This document shows, in pieces, positions 11,352 to 19,101 of a stretch of 64,000 bases of DNA. How positions within the stretch are numbered: the first letter of the stretch is position 1; the number at the start of each line of letters is the position of its first letter. This DNA is from Mycobacterium sp. IS-1742 (lineage in GTDB: Bacteria > Actinomycetota > Actinomycetes > Mycobacteriales > Mycobacteriaceae), in the NCBI RefSeq assembly GCF_001500125.1, contig NZ_LQIV01000008.1, positions 1 to 64,000 of the forward strand. Direction: 5' to 3'. The notes beneath the pieces are model-generated. The model was not told where the DNA came from. It saw only the letters and a list, made by a program, of their open reading frames with translations, and did no database searches. Made by a program: the position numbers and the translations under genes.

Positions 11352-11954
11352 TTAACCGCTGTGTCGAAGGGCCCCGGCGGCCGGCGGCACCCAGCACGTG
11401 GCGACGTGGTCGTCGACCATCCCGGTCGCCTGCATGAGGGCGTAGGCGGTCGTTGGACCGACGAAGCGGAATCCGCGGCGTTTGAGTTCCTTGGCCATGG
11501 CGGTCGATTCGGGTGTCGACGCGGGCACGTCGGACAGGGTCGCCGGCCTGGCGCGGCGCGCCGGTGCGAACGACCACAGCAGCTGCGCGAGGTCGGTGTC
11601 CAATGCGGCCGCGGCCCTTGCATTGGCGACGGTCGCCTCGATCTTCGCGCGGTTGCGCACGATTCCGGTGTCGGCCATCAAGCGGTCGACATCGTCTTCG
11701 GTGTAACCCGCGATGCGGTCGATGTCGAAGCCGTCGAACGCCCGCCGGAAGTTGTCCCGCTTGCGCAGGATGATGAGCCACGACAGACCACTCTGGAAGG
11801 CCTCCAGGCTGATCCGCTCGAACAGCGCGGGCGACTCACGAACCGGTTGGCCCCACTCGAAATCGTGATAGTCCCGGTAGAGCTCGAAATCCGCTGTGGC
11901 GAGCCGTGATCCGTCCAACCAGCCGCAGCGCACCCGTCCGTCGTCGACGGTCAC
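11352..11954 (-). CDS. tag: DNA-3-methyladenine glycosylase I
   Basis: 200 residues. RCGWLDGS at the N-terminus, YRDYHDFEWG, the conserved Glu/Trp substrate pocket and QATGMVDDHVATCW near the C-terminus are typical of the Tag family; the Cys and His residues at both ends normally bind zinc. It excises 3-methyladenine from alkylated DNA. Its start overlaps the end of the DivIVA-like gene by 4 bases, so it is co-translated within the minus-strand operon. Confidence 0.94.
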   Translation of the reverse strand: MTVDDGRVRCGWLDGSRLATADFELYRDYHDFEWGQPVRESPALFERISLEAFQSGLSWLIILRKRDNFRRAFDGFDIDRIAGYTEDDVDRLMADTGIVRNRAKIEATVANARAAAALDTDLAQLLWSFAPARRARPATLSDVPASTPESTAMAKELKRRGFRFVGPTTAYALMQATGMVDDHVATCWVPPAAGALRHSG

Positions 11955-12274
11955 GGGGAGTCCTCGGCCATGTTCTCGGCCATATCCGCGGCGGCGCGCA
12001 CCGCGGCCAGTTCACCGCGCAGCGCGTCGATCTCCTGGCCGAGCCGGTCGAGCACCCAGTCGACCTCACCGGGTTTGTAGCCGCGCAGCGTCTGCGTGAA
12101 CTTCACCGCGTCGACGTCGGCGCCGGTGACGCCGGAGGCCGGTAACACCGTCGCGGTGGTGGCGTGCGGGAGCGGCGGCAGCGACTCGCCCCGGCCGAAC
12201 AGCACACTGCCCACCCCGAACAGCACGACGGCCACGAGGATGAGCACCACCAGGTAGAGCAGAATCAGCGTCAC
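11951..12274 (-). CDS. Small membrane protein with DivIVA-like domain
   Basis: 107 residues: one N-terminal transmembrane helix (LILLYLVVLILVAVVLFGVG), a short linker, then a segment VDAVKFTQTLRGYKPGEVDWVLDRLG resembling the DivIVA N-terminal motif (F..tlRGY...eVD..ld), followed by a coiled coil. DivIVA/Wag31 proteins organise polar growth in mycobacteria, so a role at curved or polar membrane is a reasonable inference. It sits between gpgS and tag with a 4-base overlap with tag. Confidence 0.85.
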   Translation of the reverse strand: MTLILLYLVVLILVAVVLFGVGSVLFGRGESLPPLPHATTATVLPASGVTGADVDAVKFTQTLRGYKPGEVDWVLDRLGQEIDALRGELAAVRAAADMAENMAEDSP

Positions 12275-12306
12275 GACACCGATACTGCCTGACCGGTGTG
12301 ACAGCG

Positions 12307-13281
12307 CTACCGCGGACGCAAGGTGACCATCGGCGGCCGGTCCTCGAGCGAGACGCCGGACGCACGCGGGGTGAAGCCCTCCCCGTCGGCGAAGAACTGG
12401 GTGAGCCCGACACCGGAGTCGCCCACCCCGCAGCGTGACATCAGCGTCGCGATGACCTGCCGGCTCATCGACGCCAGTTCGGTCAGCGGGCGGTTGCGGT
12501 GGCTGCGCACGCCGAGGTTGACCTGGGCGATGCCGTCGAGGCCCAGCCGGTCATAGGTGTCGACCAGCAGGCCGATCTCCACGCCGTAGCCGGGTGCGAA
12601 CGGCACCGAGGTGAGCAGTTCGCGGGTGCCCGCGTACTCGCCGCCCAGCGGTTGCAGCAGACAGGTCAGCTCGGGCCGCAGCGAGGCCAGCAGCGGGCGC
12701 GCCACCAGTTCGGTCACGCGGCCGCCACCGTTCGCGTCCTCGCGGCCGCTCACCTTCAGCGGCCGCCGGTAGAAGCCCTTGACCAGATGCACACCCGGGG
12801 TGAGCAGCAGCGGGCCGAGCAGTTTCGGCACGAACATCGGATCGGGGTCGAGCAGGTCGGAGTCGACGAAGGCCACCACATCGCCGGTCGTCGCCGCCAG
12901 TGAGCGCCACAGCACCTCACCCTTACCGGGCTGCGGGGTCACCTCGGGCAGCGCGGTCTCCCGGCTGACCACCCGCGCTCCGGCGGCCAGCGCCCGGATC
13001 GCGGTGTCGTCGGTGGAGCCGGAGTCCAGCACGATCAACTCGTCGACCAGGCCGCCGAGCAGCGGGCTGATCGTCTCGATCACCCCGGCGACGGTCTCCT
13101 CCTCGTTGAGCGCAGGCAGGACCACCGACACGGTGCGCCCGGCCTTGGCGGCTTCGAGTTCGGCGATCGTCCACGTCGGACGGTTCCAACTGTGGGTGTC
13201 GAACCAGCGGTGCCGCGCGATCGCATCGGCGGAGTGCAGTTCGGGTGTGTCCAATTCCGGTAACCGCGAAATAACAGTCAT
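12307..13281 (-). CDS. gpgS: Glucosyl-3-phosphoglycerate synthase GpgS
   Basis: 324 residues, GT81 GT-A glycosyltransferase. VVLPALNEEETVAGV (UDP-glucose site), VLDSGSTDDT and the metal-binding DSD motif (VVAFVDSDLLD) are clear, and GKGEVLWRSL is the family phosphoglycerate-side block. It transfers glucose from UDP-glucose to 3-phosphoglycerate, the first step towards methylglucose lipopolysaccharides that modulate fatty-acid synthase I. The ATG overlaps the folP2 stop by 4 bases. Confidence 0.95.
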   Translation of the reverse strand: MTVISRLPELDTPELHSADAIARHRWFDTHSWNRPTWTIAELEAAKAGRTVSVVLPALNEEETVAGVIETISPLLGGLVDELIVLDSGSTDDTAIRALAAGARVVSRETALPEVTPQPGKGEVLWRSLAATTGDVVAFVDSDLLDPDPMFVPKLLGPLLLTPGVHLVKGFYRRPLKVSGREDANGGGRVTELVARPLLASLRPELTCLLQPLGGEYAGTRELLTSVPFAPGYGVEIGLLVDTYDRLGLDGIAQVNLGVRSHRNRPLTELASMSRQVIATLMSRCGVGDSGVGLTQFFADGEGFTPRASGVSLEDRPPMVTLRPR

Positions 13282-14153
13282 GCCAGTCCCCTCACCGTGC
13301 GCGTCGGCGGACGCACGCCTTGAATCGACGCGACCATCTCCAGTACGCGCCGAGTGGGCCCGACCTCGTGCACCCGGAACATCGCCGCCCCGGCCGAGGC
13401 AGCCAGAGCGGTTGCAGCGAGGGTGCCCTCGAGGCGTTCAGTCAAACCCACACCCAGAGTCTCCCCGACGAAATCCTTGTTGCTCAGCGCCATCAGGACC
13501 GGCCATCCAGTTTTTACAAGCTCTTCCACGTGCCGCAACAAACTAAGACCGTGGTAAGTGTTCTTGCCGAAATCGTGCGTCGGATCGATGAGGATCCGGT
13601 CCGGCGCCACGCCCGCGGCGACCGCCCGCCGTGCCGCCGCGGTGACCTCGGCGATGACGTCGTCGACCACGCCGCGTTCGGTGATGCCGTAGCTCACCCG
13701 GAACGGGCGGGTGCGCGGCACCGCTCCCCCGGTGTGCGAACACACCAGGCCCGCGTTGAACTCCGCGGCGACCGCGGGCAGATCCGGGTCGACACCGCCC
13801 CAGGTGTCGTTGATCAGGTCGGCGCCGGCGGCACAGGCCTGCTTCGCCACCGCGGCCCGCCACGTGTCGACGCTGATCACGACGTCGGGGAAGGTGCCGC
13901 GCAACCATTCGATGAACGGCACGACGCGGGCGATCTCCTCGTCGGCGTCCACGGTCTGACCGGGCCCGGCCTTCACCCCGCCCACGTCGACGACGTCGGC
14001 CCCGTCCTCGACCACGCGGTGTGCGGCCGATTTGGCGGCCTCGTCGGTGAACGTCGCGCCCCGGTCGTAGAACGAGTCCGGCGTCCGGTTCACGATCGCC
14101 ATGATCAACGCACGATCACCGGCCACCCGACGTCCGCAGAAGGTCGACTCCAC
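13278..14153 (-). CDS. folP2: Dihydropteroate synthase homologue FolP2
   Basis: 291 residues, TIM-barrel pterin-binding family. IMAIVNRTPDSFYDRG corresponds to the DHPS NVTPDSF block, VDVGGVKAGPG to the DIGGESTRPG block (altered), and FRVHEVGPTRRVLEMV to the C-terminal signature. The altered loops agree with mycobacterial FolP2, reported to lack normal DHPS activity and thought to act elsewhere. It lies 18 bases after fadD6 and overlaps gpgS by 4 bases, which suggests a link with lipid or methylglucose polysaccharide metabolism. Confidence 0.92.
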   Translation of the reverse strand: MESTFCGRRVAGDRALIMAIVNRTPDSFYDRGATFTDEAAKSAAHRVVEDGADVVDVGGVKAGPGQTVDADEEIARVVPFIEWLRGTFPDVVISVDTWRAAVAKQACAAGADLINDTWGGVDPDLPAVAAEFNAGLVCSHTGGAVPRTRPFRVSYGITERGVVDDVIAEVTAAARRAVAAGVAPDRILIDPTHDFGKNTYHGLSLLRHVEELVKTGWPVLMALSNKDFVGETLGVGLTERLEGTLAATALAASAGAAMFRVHEVGPTRRVLEMVASIQGVRPPTRTVRGLA

Positions 14154-14171
14154 CTCTTCAGGCTACGGGCG

Positions 14172-15980
14172 TCACTTCGGCTTCTTGCCGTCCTTCACCT
14201 CGGTCAGGTACTCGTCGTAGAAGGGGACGTAACCCTCGTCGGGGCCCGACAGCACGTAGATCGGATCCTCGATCTTCACGTCGTCGTCGTCGCCCTCGCC
14301 GCTGCTCCCGCCGTAACCCTCCTTGCGGAGGTCCACCTTCTGACTCTTGAACGTCGAGGTGTGGGCGAGTTCCTCCACCACGCGGACGAACAGCGGCACC
14401 GCGTAGACCGGCAACTTGTCGAACGCGGCCTTCGCCAGGGCCTTGCCGTCGAACTCCTGACCGTCCTTGAGCTGGATCGCCACCATGCCGGCGCGGCCTC
14501 CGGTGTCGGGCACCTCGACGCCGAACACCGTGCACTCCTCGACCTGCGGATCGGTCGACACCGCCGCCTCCACCTCGGTGGTGGCGACGTTCTCGCCCTT
14601 CCATCGGAAGGTGTCGCCCAGCCGGTCGGTGAACGCGGCGTGGCCGAAGCCCTGCGAACGCATCAGGTCGCCGGTGTTGAACCACACGTCGCCGTCCTTG
14701 AAGGCGTCGCGCACGAGCTTCTTCTCAGACTCCTTCTTGTCGGTGTAGCCGTCGAACGGCTGGAAGTTGCTGACCTTGGACAGCAGCAGGCCCGGCTCGC
14801 CGTTCTTGACCTTCTTCACGCGGCCCTTCTCGTCGCGGACAGGGTCGCCGCTCTCCTCGTCGTACTCGACGAACGCGACAGGCGTCGGGCAGATGCCGGT
14901 GGTCTTGTCGAGGTTGAAGAAGTTGACGAACGCGGTGTTGCTCTCGCTGGCGGAATAGAACTCGCAGACCCGGTCGATGCCGAACCGCTCGGTGAACTGG
15001 TCCCAAATGGCGGGCCGCAGACCGTTTCCGGCGACCACCCGCACGCGGTGCTTGCGGTCGGTGTCCTTCTCCGGCTGGTTGAGCAGATAGGCGCAGATCT
15101 CGCCGATGTAGACGAACGCGGTCGCGTCGTAACGGATTACGTCGTCCCAGAACTTCGACGCCGAGAACGACTTGCCGATCGCCAGCGCCGCCCCCGAGTT
15201 GAGCACCGAGGACAGCGCCACCGTCAGCGCGTTGTTGTGATAGAGCGGCAGGCAGCAGTAGAGGATGTCGTCGCTGCCCAGCCGCATGCCCATCCCGCCG
15301 AAACCGGCCAGCGCGCGCAGCCAGCGGTAGTGGGTCATCACGCTGGCCTTCGGCATGCCGGTGGTGCCGGAGGTGAAGATGTAGAACGCCTTGTCCTTGG
15401 CCAGCACCGCCGACGCGGTCGCGGGGTTGGACGTCGGGGCGGTCTCGGCGAGCCGGTGGAATTCGTCGAGGGTGATCAGCTTGTCGGTGTCGGCGCCGCT
15501 CTCCTTGATCGGGTCGACGAAGTCGGGGTCGGCGACGACGACCTGCGCCGACAGCAGGCCGAGGCTGTGCTCGAGCACTTCGCCGCGCTGGTTGTAGTTC
15601 AGCATCCCGGAGACCGCGCCGCACTTGACGGCGGCCAGCATCAGGAGGATCGGTTCGGGCGAGTTGCGCAGCATGATCGCGACGACGTCGCCCTGCCCGA
15701 CGCCCCGCGCGGACAGCACGGCGGCGTAGCGGTTCACCGTCTCGTTGGCCTCGCGGTAGGTGAGCTCCTGATCCTCGAACTTGAGGAAGACCCTGTCGGC
15801 GTGGCGGGCGGCCCGCTCCTGGAACACCTTGCCGATCGACGTCTTCGCCGAGGGGCGTGCCAGGAAACCGGTCAGCGCGCCGCGGACGATGATCGGCACG
15901 TCCATGATCAGGCCGGGCACCTGGCCCGCGATGTCGAGTAACCCGACGCTGTGCCGAGTCCCCGATTTCTCGTCGCTCAT
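14172..15980 (-). CDS. fadD6: Long-chain acyl-CoA synthetase FadD6
   Basis: 602 residues. AMP-binding motif FIFTSGTTGMPKASVMTH, GDTFRWKGENVATTEVEA and a C-terminal TSTFKSQKVDLRKEGYG segment with the catalytic Lys identify the FATP/very-long-chain subgroup of acyl-activating enzymes. It should activate fatty acids to acyl-CoA, possibly coupled to uptake. ATG 15980 was chosen; a TTG three codons upstream is too close to the GGAGGGG site to be used well. First gene of the folP2-gpgS-tag operon. Confidence 0.95.
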   Translation of the reverse strand: MSDEKSGTRHSVGLLDIAGQVPGLIMDVPIIVRGALTGFLARPSAKTSIGKVFQERAARHADRVFLKFEDQELTYREANETVNRYAAVLSARGVGQGDVVAIMLRNSPEPILLMLAAVKCGAVSGMLNYNQRGEVLEHSLGLLSAQVVVADPDFVDPIKESGADTDKLITLDEFHRLAETAPTSNPATASAVLAKDKAFYIFTSGTTGMPKASVMTHYRWLRALAGFGGMGMRLGSDDILYCCLPLYHNNALTVALSSVLNSGAALAIGKSFSASKFWDDVIRYDATAFVYIGEICAYLLNQPEKDTDRKHRVRVVAGNGLRPAIWDQFTERFGIDRVCEFYSASESNTAFVNFFNLDKTTGICPTPVAFVEYDEESGDPVRDEKGRVKKVKNGEPGLLLSKVSNFQPFDGYTDKKESEKKLVRDAFKDGDVWFNTGDLMRSQGFGHAAFTDRLGDTFRWKGENVATTEVEAAVSTDPQVEECTVFGVEVPDTGGRAGMVAIQLKDGQEFDGKALAKAAFDKLPVYAVPLFVRVVEELAHTSTFKSQKVDLRKEGYGGSSGEGDDDDVKIEDPIYVLSGPDEGYVPFYDEYLTEVKDGKKPK

Positions 15981-16033
15981 ACGGTGCAACCCCTCCGATC
16001 GTCGTGCGTGCGCAACACCCTAACCACGCTCGA

Positions 16034-16594
16034 TCAGGGGCGAGGGGCGCACGCTTCCATCGCCTTGTCGACGTCGTCCACGACGATCAACCGGTCCAGA
16101 GCACTGCGGGCGACGTAACCGCTGTCGACCAAACCGCGCAACCAGGCCAGCAGACCGTCGTAATGACCGATCGGATCGAGCATCACCACCGGCTTGCTAT
16201 GCATACCCAAATACGCCGCAGTCCAGGCTTCGAAAAATTCCTCGAGTGTGCCGATACCGCCGGGAAGCGACAGAAACGCGTCGGCGCGGTCCTCCATCAC
16301 CTGCTTGCGCTCGCGCATCGTGTCGGTGACGACGAGCTCGTCGGCGTCGACATCGGCCACCTCGCGGTGCACCAGCGCCTTGGGGATCACGCCGACCGTT
16401 CGGCCGCCGTGGGCGCGCGCGGCGTGTGCGACGGCGCCCATCGCCGAGACGTTCCCGCCGCCGGACACCAGGGTCCACCCGCGATCGGCGATCGCCTCAC
16501 CGACGCGGGCGGCCAGGGCCAGTAGCCGTTCGTCGGTCGGACTGGAGGCGCAGTACACGCAGACAGCCCACGCGCGGTCGGGTCGATCGGGCAC
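16034..16594 (-). CDS. LOG-family nucleotide phosphoribohydrolase (Rossmann, PGGxGTxxE)
   Basis: 186 residues. VYCASSP at the N-terminus, SGGGNVSAMG and LPGGIGTLEEFFEAW define the LOG (lonely guy) family. Many members were annotated as lysine decarboxylases, but they cleave cytokinin-like or other nucleoside 5'-monophosphates. I chose GTG 16594: TAGGTT (16606-16601) lies six bases upstream, and this start gives the same N-terminal length as the remembered M. tuberculosis Rv1205. A GTG at 16600 is also in frame. It is divergent from the large ATPase gene. Confidence 0.9.
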   Translation of the reverse strand: MPDRPDRAWAVCVYCASSPTDERLLALAARVGEAIADRGWTLVSGGGNVSAMGAVAHAARAHGGRTVGVIPKALVHREVADVDADELVVTDTMRERKQVMEDRADAFLSLPGGIGTLEEFFEAWTAAYLGMHSKPVVMLDPIGHYDGLLAWLRGLVDSGYVARSALDRLIVVDDVDKAMEACAPRP

Positions 16595-16626
16595 ATGCAC
16601 AACCTAGACGGTCCTACAATCCGGCG
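16595..16626. promoter_or_regulatory. Divergent leaderless promoter pair, LOG gene / ATPase gene
   Basis: Within 32 bases there are two outward -10 elements: TAGGTT on the minus strand (16606-16601), six bases before GTG 16594, and TACAAT on the plus strand (16615-16620), six bases before GTG 16627. No Shine-Dalgarno sequence fits on either side, so both mRNAs probably begin at the start codon. Confidence 0.65.
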
Positions 16627-18735
16627 GTGCCTGTCGACTGGGTGGTGGCGCCGCACGAACCGGCGCTGGAATCCATCGAGGCGGGCGTCCGCCGACGCTC
16701 CGGCGCCGTCGTCATCGGCCCGGCCGGGGTGGGTAAGACGACGTTGCTGCGGGCGGCCGCACAGCGCCTGGGAGCGGGCCCGGCGGTGACGGGAACCGCA
16801 TCCCACGCCGTCATCCCGTTCGGCGCCTTCCGCGATCTGATCGACATCCCGGCGACCGGGAAGACCGCGGCGATCGTGCGGGCCGCGCGCGAGAGACTGC
16901 GCGATCAGCTGCTGTACGTCGACGACGCACATCTGCTCGACGCGCTGTCGGCGACCCTGCTGTATCAGCTCGGCCTGACCGGCACCGCGAGGCTGGTGGT
17001 GTCGGTGGCCGCGGGTGGACCGGTGCCCGCGCCGTTGGCTGCGCTGTGGGACGACGGTCTGCTGGCCCGCATCGACCTGCAGCCGCCGGGCCACGACGAC
17101 GCCCGGGTGGCCGCGCAGGTCGAGTCGTTCATCGCCGATCTCCCCGCCCCGGCGCGGCACGCGCTGGAGTACCTGGCGGTCTGCGATCCGCTCCCGGCGG
17201 CGCAGTTGCGAGCGCTGGCCGGTGACGACGCCGTGGCCGCGGCGACCGCGGCCGGGGCGGTCACCGTCGACGGTGCGGCGGCCCGCGCCGGGCATCCGCT
17301 GTTCGTCGACGCCGTACGCGATCTGATCGGCGGACCGGAACTCCGGCGGTTGCGCACCGAGGTGGTCGACCGGCTGTCGGCGACGCGCCCGAGCGGTGTG
17401 CTGGAGCGGCTCCAGGTGACGGCGATGGCACTCGACAGCGACCACGCGGTGCCCGCCGCGGAGTTGACGGCCGCGGCCGAGGAGGCGTTGCGGCTCGGCG
17501 ACCTCCGGTTGAGCGAACGGTTGGCGCGGGCGGCGATGCAGGAATCAGGAGACCTCAGGGCCCGGTTGGCGCTGGGCTACGCGCTCGGTTGGCAGGGGCG
17601 CGGACGCGACGCCGACGAAGTGCTCGCCGGCGTCGACGAGGCCTCGCTCACCGACACGGAGTTGATGGCCTGGGCGTTGCCGTGCGCGGCGAACCGGTTC
17701 TGGATGCTGTCGGAACCCGAACGCGCGACGGCCTTCCTGCGCACTGTGCGCGGCCGGGTCCGGCGCCCGGCCGCCAGGACCACGATCGACGCGCTGTCGT
17801 CGACCTTCGCGATGAACGCGGGCACCCCGGCGCGGGCGGTGGAGATCGCCTCCGAGGTGCTGGCCTCCCCCGACGCCGACGACACCGCGATCGGGTGGGC
17901 GGCCGCCGCCGCGGCACTCAGCTGTGCGCGGATGGGCCGGTTCGTCGAGATCGACGCGCTGGCGGAGCGGGCGGCCGCCGCCCATCATCCCGGACTGCTG
18001 CGGTTCACCAGCGGGTTCGGGCAGACCACGGCGCTGATGATGTCCGGTGACCTGGACGGCGCACACGACCTGGCCCGCCGGCTCACCGAATTCGCCGAAC
18101 TGCAGCAGCCGGGCCGGGCGATCGGTGAGGTCTTGACCGCCGACGTGCTCGTCGCCCGCGGTGACGTGGACGGCGCGGTGGCGCTGCTGCGGGAGGCGGC
18201 CGCGGCGCTCGCACCGACGGGCTATTCGTGGGGTCCGTTGGCGTGGATGCTGCTCGCACAGGCGCTGGGTGAGCAGGGCGCCGCCGTCGAGGCGGGTAAG
18301 GCGTTGGCGCGCGCGGAGTCTCGGCACGGGCTGAAGTCGATGCTGTTCGCACCCGAACTCGGCCTCGGCCGGGCATGGACGATGTCGGCACGGCGCGACA
18401 ACCACGCAGCGGTCGCGGCGGCCCGCGACGCGGCGCGCACCGCCGAGCGGGGCGGTCAGCTGGCGGTCGCACTGCGGGCGTTGCACATCGCGGTGCGCCT
18501 CGGTGATGCCCGCGCCGCCGACCACATGGCCCGCCTCGGCCTCGATTGCGAGTTCGGGCGGGTCGCCCTCCTGCACGCCAGGGCCGTCACGGCGTCGGAC
18601 CCGGCCGCCCTGGACGAGGCGGCCGCGGCGTTCGCCGGGATGGGTCTGCAGGGCGCCGCGTCCGACGCCGCGCGCCAGGCCGACGCCGTGCGCACCGGCA
18701 AACTGCCGCCGACCGGTCCTGGCACCCACCCTTAA
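16627..18735 (+). CDS. Large MalT-like/STAND ATPase without a DNA-binding domain
   Basis: 702 residues. An N-terminal P-loop ATPase (Walker A GPAGVGKTTLLRAA; Walker B QLLYVDDAHLLD) is followed by a long alpha-helical TPR-like array rich in paired Ala/Leu helices. This is the plan of LuxR/MalT regulators, but the protein ends at GKLPPTGPGTHP with no visible C-terminal LuxR helix-turn-helix. The GTG start is supported by TACAAT six bases upstream. It has the position of M. tuberculosis Rv1204c, which is uncharacterised. It may be a signalling ATPase that works through protein partners, which is inference. Confidence 0.8.
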   Translation: MPVDWVVAPHEPALESIEAGVRRRSGAVVIGPAGVGKTTLLRAAAQRLGAGPAVTGTASHAVIPFGAFRDLIDIPATGKTAAIVRAARERLRDQLLYVDDAHLLDALSATLLYQLGLTGTARLVVSVAAGGPVPAPLAALWDDGLLARIDLQPPGHDDARVAAQVESFIADLPAPARHALEYLAVCDPLPAAQLRALAGDDAVAAATAAGAVTVDGAAARAGHPLFVDAVRDLIGGPELRRLRTEVVDRLSATRPSGVLERLQVTAMALDSDHAVPAAELTAAAEEALRLGDLRLSERLARAAMQESGDLRARLALGYALGWQGRGRDADEVLAGVDEASLTDTELMAWALPCAANRFWMLSEPERATAFLRTVRGRVRRPAARTTIDALSSTFAMNAGTPARAVEIASEVLASPDADDTAIGWAAAAAALSCARMGRFVEIDALAERAAAAHHPGLLRFTSGFGQTTALMMSGDLDGAHDLARRLTEFAELQQPGRAIGEVLTADVLVARGDVDGAVALLREAAAALAPTGYSWGPLAWMLLAQALGEQGAAVEAGKALARAESRHGLKSMLFAPELGLGRAWTMSARRDNHAAVAAARDAARTAERGGQLAVALRALHIAVRLGDARAADHMARLGLDCEFGRVALLHARAVTASDPAALDEAAAAFAGMGLQGAASDAARQADAVRTGKLPPTGPGTHP

Positions 18736-18744
18736 ACTGGCTCC

Positions 18745-19098
18745 ATGACCGGTCGGCCGTTGTTCGTGCAGACCGATGGTCTGCGCCAGTTCTCCGAGAA
18801 ACACGCCGAGATCGCCGCGGGCGTCTCCCGGCTCATCGGTGGTGCCCCGACGGTCGCGAGCGTCGAGGCGTCCCACGGGCAGATCGCCTTCGCGGTGCAG
18901 AACGCGCTGGGCACCCTGCTCGCGGCGCGGCGGGGCACGCTGCAGACCACCGCCGACAGCGGTGACAAAATCGCCGAGTTGCTCCGCAAGGCCGCCACCG
19001 CCTACGACAAGGGCGACGAGCGTTCGGCGGGCAAGCTCAAAGCGGCGATGGACGACCAGCGCGAACCCTCCACTCCGCCCCCGACGCAGCAGGTCTGA
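18745..19098 (+). CDS. EspC-like (ESX secretion-associated) small protein
   Basis: 117 residues, helical. The fold outline (LFVQTDGLRQFSEKHAEIA... loop ...helix) and a C-terminal YDKGD, matching the YxxxD/E signal of type VII secretion substrates, place it with the EspC/DUF2580 group. Start ATG 18745 has TAAACT (18733-18738) six bases upstream, overlapping the stop codon of the ATPase gene, so it may have its own leaderless promoter. No ESX machinery is nearby, so it would be secreted by a system encoded elsewhere. Confidence 0.72.
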   Translation: MTGRPLFVQTDGLRQFSEKHAEIAAGVSRLIGGAPTVASVEASHGQIAFAVQNALGTLLAARRGTLQTTADSGDKIAELLRKAATAYDKGDERSAGKLKAAMDDQREPSTPPPTQQV

Positions 19099-19101
19099 CC
19101 C

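Noticed and set aside
13320-15941. Plus-strand open frame of 873 codons across folP2 and fadD6
   Set aside because: It is antisense to two clearly recognisable enzymes and its product is His/Arg/Val-rich without domains.
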